Shown here: positions 1 through 12,613 of the stretch, in pieces
How positions within the stretch are numbered: the stretch's first letter is position 1
Layout: each line of letters starts with the position of its first letter
Assembly: GCF_030463565.1 (NCBI RefSeq)
Contig: NC_134653.1
Coordinates: forward strand, 27,899,150-27,963,149
Length of the DNA stretch: 64,000 bases
Direction: 5' to 3'
Source of the DNA: Pelecanus crispus
Lineage: Eukaryota; Chordata; Aves; Pelecaniformes; Pelecanidae
The notes under the pieces: model-generated
Databases searched by the model: none
What the model was told of the DNA's origin: nothing
The model's input: the letters and a program-made list of their open reading frames with translations, nothing else
Position numbers and translations under genes: made by a program

Positions 1-3000
1 GCTGTCATTCCCCTCCGCAGCCTTGGCTGACGCTGCCAGGGGCTCGGCAGCCTGCTCTCGCCCGCAGCATCGCGCCGCGGGTCTCACAAGGTAAAAGCTT
101 GTTTTCGGAACGCGTCCCTGCAGGGGTGTGCCGCGCTGCAAACAGGGCCCTTGCGCGACATCTCGAAGCCAGTGTCAATCTCGCACCGCTAGATCTCGGT
201 ATGGTTTTCAGCTCTGAAGATCATTCTTTAGTCCTGTAGTCTCTGCCCAGCACTGCAAGGTGACGCCTGAATGGCAGCGAAGCACGGAGGACTTCTCTGC
301 GGGCGTTACCTCTGCATACTCGCAGTCAAGTGACTTTTCTCTCTCCCTGGTATTTGTCATTTCCGTTCTCCTCTGCTTGCATGGAAATCTGAAGAAGCTG
401 AGAATTCAAGCCCTTGCGCAGAGCCCACAGAGTTTCACAGCAGTGTGACTGGGGGAAGGTGACGTGCTGGTTGAGTACAGGGACTTCTGGGACTCTGGAA
501 GATAGCGCGGCTGAACCACTCAGAGCAAAGTCACCCCCAGTCAAACCCACCTCGGCTCAGCTGACACCTTTTTATCAGTGCTGTGCCAGAGAGCTTGCAC
601 GTCACACACAAATCCTTGGAAAGAGCCACAGGAACCTCAGGGAGAGGGAACTGGAGGATCAGTGGCTCTTCCACTTGTGTAAAGGATCATTAGAAAGGGT
701 GGTGAAAAGGCTTCGATACTGATCCAGGAGCTCATTGACTGGATAAATTACCACAGGAACACTTTGATGTGTTTCCTTTTATACCACCTTGTCAAGACTT
801 CTGCTCTGAGAACTCCTGAGGAGCGGGGATTACTGTTAGACTGGCCAGTCTGCCAGAGTCTGGTGAAGAAGCTGCATCTCAACATGAAGTATTGAGTTCA
901 CTGCACCACACACCTATTTTCAGAGTCACTGTTCAGATTTAGAAACTGCACAATAAGATTTTTTTCAGTTTCTTGCCCAGAATAGGGAGAGGGACTATGT
1001 GCACACACACTTCAGCTCTCCTGCAGTACAGTTTAGCCTCTAGAGCACCTGCACACAACATCAACCCGCCAGAGATGAAGTCTCATAGAGTATTGTGGCA
1101 GGTGCTTTAGTTCATGTCAAACTCCTTCAGTGCAAAGAAATCTTAAATGTTAAGGGAGTGGGGAAAAGGAGCGTGAATGCAGCTCTGCACAGGTAATAGT
1201 CCGAGAAGTCTTTGTGCTTCAAAATGGTTGCACGTCCCTAGTCTGAGATATCCCTGAGAAGAGTTCATTGATCTCAGTGGTGGCTAGCAAGATTAACAGC
1301 GTGGATTCACTTTGCTCCTTTATTTATGGTTCAATTGATCCATTAGTCCTGTCTGGACTTCAAAGATCTTTTCATGTGCCTCCTGGAAGTGTTCCTTCCT
1401 TAAGTTTTCTCCAATTTGCTGACTGCACTGCACAGCCCACACAACCAAAGAGATATTTTTATCTGTTTGTGTTCTATGTCATTGGTTGCATTATTTCTGG
1501 CTCCAGGCTAGTGCTTCTAGCACTGTATTTTCATTTGGCTCCATCACCTCAAAGGCCATTTTTCCTCCCTGTACTTTGTCTGTCAGGTTTTTGGAAACAG
1601 GAGCAACACAGAAAAAGCGCTCACCTATTTCCAAATAGCCCCTGGCAAGAATTGAGGAAATTGAATCAGAACAGCACATTAAACTGTCACTGGAGGTGTA
1701 ACCCCTCTCCTTCAGGTGAAAGGGGAGTGGACACGAACCAGACCTTGCACTGAGGCAGGCAAAACTCTTGCACAACCTGTTGGGTTTTGGCAGGCAGTTC
1801 TTGGGGCTCTCAGTCTAGGAGCTGGAACCAGCCAAGATCAAATAACACAAATGAACAAAATAGGGGAGGTGGAGGGACAGCAAAAGGCAAAGTACAAGGA
1901 CGAGATGCCTTATCTCCATGATTTACAGTGAAAAAACCAGCCAGACAGATTTATCTGCTGTACAGCTCTATTGCCATGCAAGGAGTTACTCTGGGGAGGT
2001 GCTTTGTCCTGCATGCATAGAAGGGCCCAAAAGGTCACTGCACACAGCTTCCTTGGGAGAGTGAACCCACAGTTCAGATGGGCTTAGAGCAGATGGAGAA
2101 GACCATGGGGAAACCAATTTAAAATCTCCTCCTGTCACCATGACCATGCTGGAGCGAGGCAGTAGCCGATCTGTGTTTATCCTTTGTGACACTGGCAGTG
2201 GAGGAGCACCAGACAGTGAGCTCTGAGCATAGTTCCAACTTTGTATAGAAGGCAGTCTTCCTTGGAAGAGTACACAATGGGTGACGTTTAAGGAACTTGT
2301 GCCTTATTCAAACAAGCAGAAAATTGGGTCAAGACTGTCTTAAATGGAGCTCTTGTGCTGCAAGTATCATAAAAAAAACCCGACACTTTATTTGCTTTGG
2401 CTCATGCAATGGTTTTGCATGCACAGCAGCCCTATCTCGAGACTCTGCAGGGGGGTGTGTATCAAGAGGGAGTCTGCTACCAAGCCCAGTTTGAGGTCTG
2501 TCACTTGGTTTTGATGGTTTCTCTGCTCTGCTTCTACTTGAACAGAAGCTGCATGAGGAATTTATTGTGCTGTAAGGAGGAGGTTTGCTCTCTACAAAAA
2601 AGGGAGAAGTTGGAGGTCAGGAATCTGGAAGTTAGGCAAAGTACAAACGTGCTAACAGGAGAAAGGGCAGCGAGGTTGGGCAGCTTCGGTGAGGTAGCAA
2701 AAAAGGACCCATTAGTAAAATGGTGCGCAGCGGTGCGCAGAAGCCCAGCTGGTGGCTGTGGTAAGCTGCAGGTTATAGAGTAAAGGAAGTGGTTGGCGGT
2801 ACAGTGTAACAGGCCATTTTCTTTAGGCTTAGCACTGCAGGCAAGCTGCTACAGCAGAGCAGCAGTGCAGTCCCTACAGTGGTTGCTGCTCAGGCACCAA
2901 CCATGCAAGCACTCTCAGGGTGAGAAGAAGGCTGCCGTCACTAACTTTGCCAACTGGAGTGCAACAGGCTCTCCTCAACAAATTTACCAATAAAAAAATC

Positions 3001-4213
3001 AGGGAAGAAGACAAATATCCTCTGCCTGTGTCAGCTTCGAAACTGAAAGAATTTTGGGGCAAGTCTGCTTTTTCACTGCTGACATTTAGGATTTCCTGCA
3101 GGTTGGAGGATCAGAAAGTAAAAGGGACTGGCCTGCTTGGCTCCTTTAGCTCAGCCCGCAGGGACGTGCATTGCAAACTGTGGTTCCTGGTGCCCTTTTG
3201 AACTGAAGGGCAGGTTTACTCAGGAAACAAATGCAGAAGAAGCAGCTGGCTCATTCCCCAAAACCAGGAGGTCCAGCTGAAAGGATGCGCGAGACTGGTT
3301 TGAACAGCTACTTTCACCTTTTCTGAGCACTGTAATAACGACTTGCATTAAGATGTCTGACATCTCACACTGTACTATGCAGCCATCTCTGTGGATGGTG
3401 TAACCAGCCAGCAGAGACAAACGGACTTCCAGGTACAATGAGAGCTTAACAGGAAGGGAAAAACACAGTTCTGCAAACTGGAACCCTCCTCATGGCTTGT
3501 ACCTGGAAATGGAAGGTCACAGGGACAGGAGGACAGGAAGGCAGCAAGGGTACAAAGGGACACAGGCAAGAGGTTGTGAAGGGTGCTGCACAGGTGTGGA
3601 GGATGAATCAGTGGCCATTTCCTTCCAAATCCTGTTTACAAATCCAAACAGAGCTACAACACATGGCAAGTGTAACCATTAACTTTACTGGAGAATCTGA
3701 TGTGACAGAAGAGTAGTGGAACATTAACTGTATTTGGGGCGTTACTCAGCTCATATACGGCACGCTCTGCTCACCCTGGGCCCGGCCAGCACAGCTCCCT
3801 CTGCCACCAGTGCTGGCCCAGCCATGGCAGCACTCATCAGTGGAGAGATCCTGGCTTGAATGGCTTCCATCGAGCTGACAAAGCTGCTCTGGGGAAAGGA
3901 CAAGAGCACCGATATGGTTTGCAGAGGGAGACCGTGTGGTTGGCAGCAGCTTCACCTAGAAAAACAGCTTTTCTCAACTACGCAGGCTGTTCTTTGTAAA
4001 GTATGGCGTGAGTCTATGGTTGAGGATCTTTATTCACGGGACTAACCCTGTCCTTCCCAGAAGCTGGAGGCCTCACTTGGGTATCTGCACAGCCCCCCTG
4101 CTCCTAGGTGCTGTGTCCCTTTGGTCCCACAGGTGATGCAGCAGCCTCCAGTGGCCAGGTGCTCTAAGAGCCCTGGCAGGGTCCCCACCAAGGGCTGGGT
4201 CCTGACCTGTCTC
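1..4213. other. Left intergenic region, CpG-rich at its left edge
   Basis: No coding exon is supported here. The first 200 bases are GC- and CpG-rich and contain an exon-like segment: an acceptor-like ccctccgcag near 11-20 and a donor-like AAG|GTAAAAG near 88-95 on the plus strand. This could be the edge of a CpG-island promoter or first exon of a gene lying to the left, but no protein match was recognised. The remainder has only short unrelated ORFs on both strands that do not resemble known domains. Confidence 0.4.
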
Positions 4214-4219
4214 TTTATT
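4214..4219 (-). terminator. GSTT1: Polyadenylation signal of GSTT1
   Basis: TTTATT on the plus strand is AATAAA on the minus strand. It lies about 510 bases after the GSTT1 stop codon at 4730-4732 and is the best AATAAA seen downstream, so the GSTT1 3' UTR probably runs from 4729 to about 4195. That UTR would contain a short CR1 piece at 4329-4383. Confidence 0.55.
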
Positions 4220-4328
4220 AAAGAGCAAAATCTTCTAACTGTGTTGCAAAGTGAAAGCCATTTTCAATGATACTTCCTTGTTTCAGACAGATCTGCTCTG
4301 CCATACCCTCAGGAAAACTTTGCCCCGT

Positions 4329-4383
4329 CCATAGAATCATTTAGGTTGGAAAAGACCTTTAAGATCATAAAGTTCATCAAGTC
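4329..4383 (-). repeat. CR1 LINE 3' fragment
   Basis: The stretch begins ATAGAATCATTTAGGTTGG and continues with the AAAAGACCTTTAAGATCAT-type sequence. This is the reverse complement of the well-known 3' end of avian CR1 elements. Only about 55 bases remain. It lies in the presumed 3' UTR of GSTT1. Confidence 0.8.
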
Positions 4384-4729
4384 TATGGATCTGTGACGTG
4401 GAAAACTCAAAGCAGGGATGGAAAGGGCAGTTCTTCCTGGTCCCAGTTCCCACATGGGCCAAACTGCCTCTGTCCTCAAGCAGATCCAGTGGTGTTGGAG
4501 CAAGAAAGAAAAGCCTATAGGGCTACAGCTCACATACTTGTAGTGGACAAGAGGAGAAAGCAGCTCACTGCAGTCTGTTTAAGATGTACTTCTTCCCTTC
4601 TAAGTTGCAGAAAGGCTGTGATTGAAGTGCATTTTGTGGAATGGTGTTTCTGTATGATTTTTAGAAGAAATGCTGAAATACTACAAAAAGCCTGCACAAA
4701 ATAATGCATTTTACTTGGAGTATAGCCCC

Positions 4730-7700
4730 CTAATTCTGGCTGGCCTGCTTTAGGAGCTGGTGCTTGAAATGCTCCAGCAGTTCAGGTGCAACCTTATCAG
4801 CGGTCAAGTTCTTGGCATTCAAGATCCCTTCATGGGCTTCCTGGAAGAGCTGCTTCCCCACCGCTTCTTCCACCCGCCTGCGCCACTCTGCTAACTTCGG
4901 CCTCTCCTCAAAGAGGTCGTAGCCAGCACCTACAGGCTGCAGAGAGAGAGCAAGAGAACCCGGGAGTGAGTCAAACAATGCATTTACCAGGGATGGGACC
5001 AGCATGAAGCGTGGATGTAGTTTTGGTTCAAGGCAGCAAACGGTCATCACATTAGGCGGAGTTCATCTCTGGTTCTTAGCTAGTAGGAAGCAAGTGTTGT
5101 CATCCTCAGCAGCTGCTGTCCCCTGGGATGTGCAGTGAAAGAGCACTGCCATGGCTACCCCAAGAACCATCTAATGCAGAACACACTGGTCCATGCAGAC
5201 CAACACATCTTTTCAAAATATCTGTACTTTCTCTGCCTAGTTTGTAGTTATCTTTTTTTCTCAGGAATTTTGTCCACACTTCCATAGAGAGAACCGTCTC
5301 AAAGTAGGTGTTCTCTGGCAAACTCACTTATGGTCAAAGTCAAAAAGGAACAAGATTTAACTCCACTAAGGAGTAAACCGCAGGGAGAAAGATCTGCCAT
5401 CAAAGAGGTGGTGGTGCTGCAGCCACACCTTGGCCTGGTTGCCCGCAACCCAGCTTGCATATCCAACAGCATTGGGGTTGATGCTCACCTGCATGAGCTC
5501 CACCAGTGCTACAAGGTCTGCCAGGGAGATCTCACTTCCTGCAATGAAGGGCTTGTCCTGCAAGAACTTCTCCTCAAACTGCTTCAGGACAATGTTCAGC
5601 TCTTCAGTAACACCTTCCAGTTTCTCTGGAGGAAGTGGCTGGCCTGTGAGGAGAGGCAGCACCACCTGGCAGGGAGAAGAAACAAGTTGCTTTTTACGCA
5701 TTTCTCTCCAAACTTAGTCCACACCCTCCCACTGCCTTCTTCTAAGGGTCCCTTACCAGCCATGCACGACAACAGCTGGCACTGCTAATCTCCTTTGGCA
5801 GATTAACATTAATGTCAGTCATTAATTCCTGCCTGTCCTTGTCTCCTCCCTAGAAAGTCTGAAATTTCAGCCACGAGAGTCTCCTCTCAAGGGAAGGCTG
5901 CATCATCTGCAAGCAACTGCATTTTGTTTTCCAATGGGAGGTTCATTTTTTCCATGAAGCTGGGCAGAAGGCAGTGAGCTGTGTCTGGTGTTAGCTGCTC
6001 ACCCGGGACAAATTTGCTCTGGATCTCAGTGCATGCACAGAGCTGTGGCTGCAGCATGAAGTATTGGGGCCACTTCAGTTAGGCTCGGCTGAGCAGCCAA
6101 GTCAATTCCAGATCTACTTTTGTTCTTATCTGTCACCTGGTTTGTACATTTGCTTAGAAAGGCCCTGCACGCAGGAGGTACTTCCCGGGCCACTGCACTC
6201 ACAGCTCTTAGCACTTAGTTTTTGGTATATAACGGTCTTACCTTAGTTAAGAACAGCTTGCTCCCCTTCCCACGAATATTGACGTGCTGCCATGAGAGGT
6301 ACTCATCAACCCTAGCCCTTTTCTGCAGGTCAGATGGGTACCAGTGATCAGGAGTCTTGAATTTCCGGGCCAGGTACAGGAGGATTGCAATGCTGCCCAG
6401 AGAGCAAGGCAGACCGGTGAGCTGATCGTCTGAGATTAAAGCACCTCATCCTTTCTTCTTCCCCCAAATTTTGTACTCCTGGACCAGGGCTCTCCTGCCC
6501 TACCTGTACATGGGGAGCCATCGGCAATACAAACCTGATCTGAGTCAGGCAGAAGTGCAGGACACACAATTGCCGGCTAGGCACAGCACATGAGAGAGTT
6601 TGCGCTGGCTTGACCGGCTGCTGTGGACAGCAATTACGTGATACATCAGCCCAGCGAGACAGATGTGGCCTGCTGGTGCAGTTACCCCATCAACATTTTT
6701 GAGCAAATATGAGCCACAGAACAAGTTTATACCAAATCAGAGCTTTGTATAGCCTGGCTATCCAGCAGTGGGTGCCTTGCATCAGATTTACTGCATTGAC
6801 CTACAGCCTCCAGCTGAAGGCAGAAAGCAGGAGGACACATGGACAGGTATTTTGGCTTAGAAACATTGCCTACATGCAAGCTAGCTCCAAACAGCAGCTC
6901 ATGGATTTTTCCACAATCAGTGCTGTTTGAGTTGCTTGCATGAGAAAGCTTCTCCTGAAACAAGCTGGAACAGATAGGGAGGAGGCAAACACTGACCTGG
7001 GCTGGAGTCCCAGTAGAGACCAAACAGTGCACTTACAGAATCCAAGCATTAGGATAAACAATACTGCAGTAAGGGTTTGAGCTTATTTGAGCCTCACCTC
7101 TCTGCTAAGGTGAAAGAACCATCCCTTAGCGCAGGCACCTTCATCAGGACGTTCACCTTCCGGAACTCCTCTGTCCTGTGCTGCCCTGAGGAAGGAAATG
7201 AGAAGTTTTATTTGGCAGTCATGCTCAGGACCTGTCTGCAAACACCTGAGGAGCCTGTGGGGACCATCTGGCCTCAAATTCCTGGTTTTGATTGCACAAA
7301 TACAGTCCTGTTTAAGTTTATAAGCAATCAAAAGGCGCTGCAGGGTGAATATGGGGTTTGCCTTATGATGTCAGCTTACTTGCTTGTTGCCTGCAGACCA
7401 GAACAACCTCTCGACAAAGGTCAGAATGGTTAAGAGTCCTTTCATACCAACAGTGCTTGTCAGCTCAGGGCTCTATCAGCTCTAGGTTTGTGCCTGGAGG
7501 TACCTGTCCTGGACAAACCCAGAGTGATCACCAGGCACCTTGGAGGAAAGGGATCTCAGAATCAGAAACACGAACCACAAGGACAGTGAGAAAGCAAGGG
7601 ATTTTTTTTTTTTTTTTGCTGGAAGAGAATGTAATTTATATTCAACTCTCTTTTTAGTCCTCAGATGAAAATAGATTTTTTGTGATTCCATATAAAGCCG

Positions 7701-10204
7701 TGGGTACTTTATTACAGATCTATCAATCAGCTCTTTATGTGGGTTTTGCATATCTGTTATCAGAGCAAATACAGACTTGGGTTTGCTTTTAAGCTATCTT
7801 TCAGCCCCCCCTGAATGGCAGGCAGAGTGATCCTGACAGAAGATGCTTTGTTCATCTGAGGTCTCAGTGTGCTCCATTGCGTTTGAACCCAGTCCCAGGA
7901 ACCTTGTTTTATGTGAGTTGTTCGTGCCAGCCTTTTCCAGCCCCTGGCTTCAGTCATACATACATACCTCTGCATTCAAGTTTCTCTAATGTCTAACCCC
8001 GTGCCACGTCCTGCCATATGAGTCACCTGAGCATCTGTGCCAGAGGAGATGCTCTGGAAATGGTTTTAGTTTTTCCAGTACTTGGCAAACCTGATTTGTG
8101 ACTATTCCCCCGTCACTTGGCTCACAGCCCGTCTCCCCCACCCCCTTTCAAAGAGACTGGGATTTCCTACACGTGGCGTGAATATTCCAGGTCCTTGGGT
8201 GTCCCTGGAGTGTCATGTGATTTCTATCTGTTCTCACTCTTTCTACCCATTTCCTTGAGACCTACCCTACCGGGTGCCCAAGAGCTTTTCTGGGGGGACA
8301 GATTTAACCTGCCAGCTCAGATCTGAGTATATGTTCCCTCACCTGGTCCTTACATACCGTGCAGTGATGGGTACTAGTGCAGCAAGGCCAGCTGCACCAT
8401 ATCCCCACGTGAGTGCTCATTCGGGAGCCAGTGTGCCCATAGCTGTCTGCCGAGCAGCTGGATCCTGAGCTAACCCAGCTGCAGGTACCAGGAATGCTGC
8501 CCCACAGTGTGGGAGGTGCACACACTGCAGGAATGGGACGCACCTCTAGCATTCCCAGAAGCCAAATTACCCATCTTAAATCCACTGATCCAAAGCAAAT
8601 GCTGATGCCACAGGGCACAGATCACTGGGAGACTGTGATTTAATTCACTTTCCTTCTTCTCAGTTCCCCAATACCTGTATTTCAGTCGTTCATTCTCCCC
8701 AGTGCTCTCATCACTTGCCTGCCAGTCTCCTCTCCTTTGCACCAGTGTCTCACCACAACAGTTCATTTATTGGGAAGGAAGGGGCAGGACACTAGATGGG
8801 CCTGCCCCCAGCTACAAGCAATAGCAAGAATTTTTCCTACTGAGACAGGTCACAGGAAAGCCGCAGTAAGGTACGATCAATGCACAGCTAAGGTGTGCAG
8901 GGGAACACCCAGAGACTAAACCACAACACGCCTGAGGTTTCTTTGAGTCACAGGCTGGAGCCTCTTTTGTTCCTTTATCAGTTTCAGCCCCAGGAACTTT
9001 CTCGTCTTTCATTATTTTTAAGCATTACTTACCAAGGCATTTTTATGCCAAATACATTACCTTAATTTAAAATCCAGCAGAGGTCTGGAAAGGTTGAAGG
9101 ATAGCTTTTAGCAGCTTCTGTTACAAAGAACAACAGATCTTTGGGCATCCTTTGGTGAAAACACATGATACCTCTTGGGCAGGCTCCTACCAATTATCAT
9201 TTGGTGTTAATACAAACTAAACCGCCTTCCTTTCTTCATTTCTAGCATTCAGATCCCTGGTGGCTGCGCCGTCTCACTCCACTGCCTTCACTGTTTTTGA
9301 GAGGGTTGAGGACAGCCTTGCAAAATAACTTGACCACAAACAGCGTGACCCGATGGAACACCCAAAGGGGCGGCTGGCTGTCCTGCCCTACCTGTACATG
9401 AGGAGCCATTGGCAAGCTCTGTGCATGAGGATCTATCCCAAGAGGCTGCTAAGAGGAGAAGAAAAGCTGCTTTGCAGCAACAGCTGCTGCTTACCGGAGC
9501 GCAAAGTTTTCTAAGGAAGTTGAATTAGAGAGCGAGAACCGCACACCTCGGCTGGCCTCGCCCATACGTGAACGTCCCGTCTCTGTTGCTTTTTGTTTCC
9601 CACCTAAACGGGGAATGGCCTCAGGCCTAGCACATCCTGAGCGTTTCTTCTCAGAAGAGCGTTCCTTCTCAGAAGAGGGTTCCTTTTTTTTGGAGACCCA
9701 TTTTCTGCTGGGGTGGGGCCAATGTAAAAGATACTGCACACCTCCGCAGAGTCGCGTTTGTTGCAGAGGAGTGCAGGCACCGAGACTGCCACTTAAATAA
9801 ATCAGTGTTTCTTTAGAAAATGCAATTCCTGTTTTCGTCTTGGTATCAGGAGCCCTCTGCAGCTGGAGGGCCACCCCACCCTCTGGCAGCATCTCGCACT
9901 GACGGGGATGATTGAGTAACCCGGTCCCACCCGCGGCGCGGCTCTGCGAGGGGACGGGCGGGTAACGGGGAGCGCCGAGGGGAGCCCGGGGTCCCAGCGC
10001 GGCCGGGCGCCCGGCTAACCGGGGCTGGGGGCCGCCGCGGCGGGCAGAGGACCCCCCCGGCCCCGGCCCCGCCACCCGCCGGCCCCGCTCACCCTTCATC
10101 AGCTCCACCTGCTTGAACTCGAAGGGGATGTTGTTGCTCCGGGCGAAGATGTAGAGCGCCCGGCAGGGCTGCGAGAGCAGGTCCAGGTACAGCTCCAGCC
10201 CCAT
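4730..10204 (-). CDS. GSTT1: Glutathione S-transferase theta 1
   Basis: Conjugates glutathione to electrophiles such as halogenated alkanes; a cytosolic dimer. The CDS has five exons: 10093-10204, 7098-7185, 6242-6392, 5489-5665 and 4730-4936 (112, 88, 151, 177 and 207 bp). Phases agree and the introns are GT-AG. The product is 244 aa; human GSTT1 is about 240. The N-terminal thioredoxin-like domain starts [16 protein letters not shown], keeping the theta catalytic serine at residue 11. The glutathione-site segment [15 protein letters not shown] spans exons 2-3. The helical C-terminal domain includes [14 protein letters not shown]. The start matches the family and sits in a CpG island. The C-terminal tail (about the last 20 residues, ending LLKQASQN) is lysine-rich and unlike the mammalian tail. 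It could equally be named GSTT1-like, because birds carry more than one theta gene; only one copy is in this window. Intron 1 is about 2.9 kb and intron 2 about 700 bp, with no other gene seen inside. Confidence 0.93.
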
Positions 10205-10420
10205 CCCGCCGCCGCCGCCGCCGCTGTCGCCGGTCCCGTCCCGTCCCGTCCCGCCAGCCCCGCGCTCCCCGGGCGGGGCGGGGCAGCGCCGAGCCCACCC
10301 TCGGGGGCGGAGCGCGGGGCTCCCGCCCTCCCCGTAACCGGCTTCGGCCGAGAGCGGCTCTGCTCGGGCCCCGGGGGTACGGGGCGGGCAGAGCTGTGCC
10401 TGGTAGTTTCAAAGGACGGG
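9900..10420. promoter_or_regulatory. GSTT1: CpG-island promoter of GSTT1
   Basis: A very GC- and CpG-rich stretch surrounds the GSTT1 start codon at 10202-10204, with GC-box-like GGGCGGGGCGGGG near 10270 just upstream on the gene's strand. No TATA box was seen. The long open frames running through the island on the minus strand are exon 1 read-through and GC-rich shadows, not separate genes. Confidence 0.6.
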
Positions 10421-12613
10421 GGCGATGGCAGCTTTTCAGGGCACCAGGCTCTGCCACCCTGTATTTGAACCCGGGCTTGTCTTAATAACTGCCCTTAATT
10501 GCTTAATGAAAAGAAAAGCAAAAGCTAGGCTGACGGGAGGTAGGTGCACAAGAGGTAGATCCTTGCTTTGCTCACGGGAGCTCACGGCTCTTGCCTAAGA
10601 GGACTTTCCATTTCTGCTAGTCTGACACCAGCCCAGGCACCCGTGCTATGCAAAAACCGCTTGAGGGAGAGAAAGTAGTCACACAGTAGGACACACGCTG
10701 CTTCGCTGCAGTAAAACAACCCCACACTGCTCCCGTCTTTACAAGATGCAACCACCCCTCCTCACTCACACCCCTCGCCACCACGATTCCCAGCCCCTCA
10801 TTTTGCCCCAATAATGTATTGCTAATGCTGGTGTGCATTTATTTTGTTTTACAAAATCATAAGCCAGAGCTTCCTGCTGAAGGTCATAGAAGGTAGCTGC
10901 AGGCTGCAGCTACATAGTAGCTCTAAGCTTTCTGCCAGGGGCAGCTAAAAATATCAGTGGCATGTGTCAAATACAGATTGATGGCTTGCAGTGATACTAG
11001 CTGAGTCCAGTATATTCATACTAGACACCAGACATTTTAGTCTGCATTAAAACCAACCTAACACTTAATAATAATACCTGCTCTTAGCCCTGGTACTGAA
11101 TGTTGGAAGGAAACAACATAGGCAAGAAAATTACAAGAAAGGCACAAGACTATCAAAGTGAAAAATCCCTCCCACACTAACTCCATCCCTGTACCCAAGA
11201 ATCTTTATTAGAAAGTTTGAAAAATATATGTAGCATTTATTTAAGAGTTGCGGTCACTTCAGCCTAGAGCAGCTCTTCAAACATGCTTCTGCTATAGGCA
11301 CTATAGGTGTTTATGTATTTGCAGATACAACTGCTTGTGCAGTAAGACAGAACCATTAGTTGTCCCAGTTCAGAGGCAAGAAGGGCACAGCCCTCACCTT
11401 TGGAGACCAGCAGTTCCATCAGGCCCATGCTCAAGAGCTGTATAATAGCTCTTCTCTTCACCGGTGGTAGTTTTACATGTGCCAGTAGGGTATGATACAG
11501 TTGTCTTAAAGAGGACTTTGCATCTCAAAATTATTATTTTTTTTTTTTTTAAAACAGTAACTGAACTCTGTTGACATTGTCCTTGAAAGAGGAACGAGGC
11601 CTGCAACAGCTGACTTCAGATACGATAAGGTTGAGGAACCAACCGTTCAGCTCCATTCAGGGACCACATCTCATTGTTACTGTGCTGGGTAGCAGTCCAT
11701 GACCTATCCTGCTCAGCAGCTTCAGTGCTATGAAACACGACCTTCTTGACTTCCATTCATTCAGGCTCGTTTCTGTGCTCGCTCGTTCTGTTCAAAATTA
11801 AAGTCGAGAAGGTGACTGAAGATGCCCCTGTCTCACACAGAAGGGACTTCAGGGAGCAATGGGACAATTTAGTAATCCTTTCTGCCCCAGTTCTCAAACA
11901 TTCCTAGTCTACAATTCAAACCCATCATTTTTCAAGGACAGATGTTTACCAGGAGTCCTCAAATTAGACAGCAGAACACTTGCCCAAATCATAGCACAGA
12001 AAGTCTATTATGGATCCCTAGTCTACCCATCTGGCAAGTTAAATGCTACCCTGTTCTTGTCTGAAAGCTCTCAAACCTTCCCACTGGTGTATAGAGGGCC
12101 TGCAGAAAATGCTTTCCTAGCTTGGAATACCCAACTTCTAGTAAGCACAGTTGTAAATTACAGTCTTAAAACTGTAATGATGAAAGGTTTAGTCTCTGCG
12201 TTCTGTTTGCCTTCCTCTGGGTAGATGCCAACATCCCAGCTCCAGAGGTAAAGAGAAAGGCAGAATAGAAAAGGAAACACCACAAACCATAGAATCATTT
12301 AGGTTGGAAAAGACCCATAAGATCATCAAGTCCAACTGTAAACCTAACACTGCCAAGTCCACCACTAAACCATGTCCCTAAGCGCCACGTCTACATGTCT
12401 TTTAAATACCACCAGGGATGCTGCCTACCTTTCTTTTGACAGAAACCCTCTTTCTCCCCTCCCCACCCTTTTCGAGTCCTTCATAATGATGCACCCACAA
12501 ATACTGCCTTCACACTGAAATGGAAATGTCTCGGTTAAAGGAAAGGACCCTGGACACTAATACTTGTCCTAGTCATGAGTTGCAATAAACGGTGCAAGTT
12601 GTAGTTTGATTTT
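10421..12613. other. GSTT1-DDX51 intergenic region, including the likely DDX51 3' UTR
   Basis: No further coding exons are seen. TTTATT at 11204-11209 (AATAAA on the minus strand) is a candidate DDX51 poly(A) signal, implying a 3' UTR of about 1.4 kb, but the assignment is weak. A CR1 fragment lies at 12287-12421, inside that possible UTR. Confidence 0.4.
12287..12421 (-). repeat. CR1 LINE 3' fragment
   Basis: Begins ATAGAATCATTTAGGTTGG and continues through GATCATCAAGTCCAACTGTA and the ACTAAACCATGTCCCTAAG-type block to ACCAGGGATG. This is the typical 3' untranslated end of avian CR1 in reverse orientation, about 135 bases long. It belongs to the same family as the piece at 4329 but is longer. 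Confidence 0.9.

Noticed and set aside
414-722. 102-codon plus-strand ORF in the left intergenic region
   Set aside because: No recognisable domain, no splice or promoter context, and overlapping ORFs in other frames of similar length.
9491-10204. 237-codon ORF beginning at the GSTT1 start
   Set aside because: Only the first 37 codons (exon 1) are GSTT; the rest is read-through of intron 1 past a consensus GTGAGC donor.
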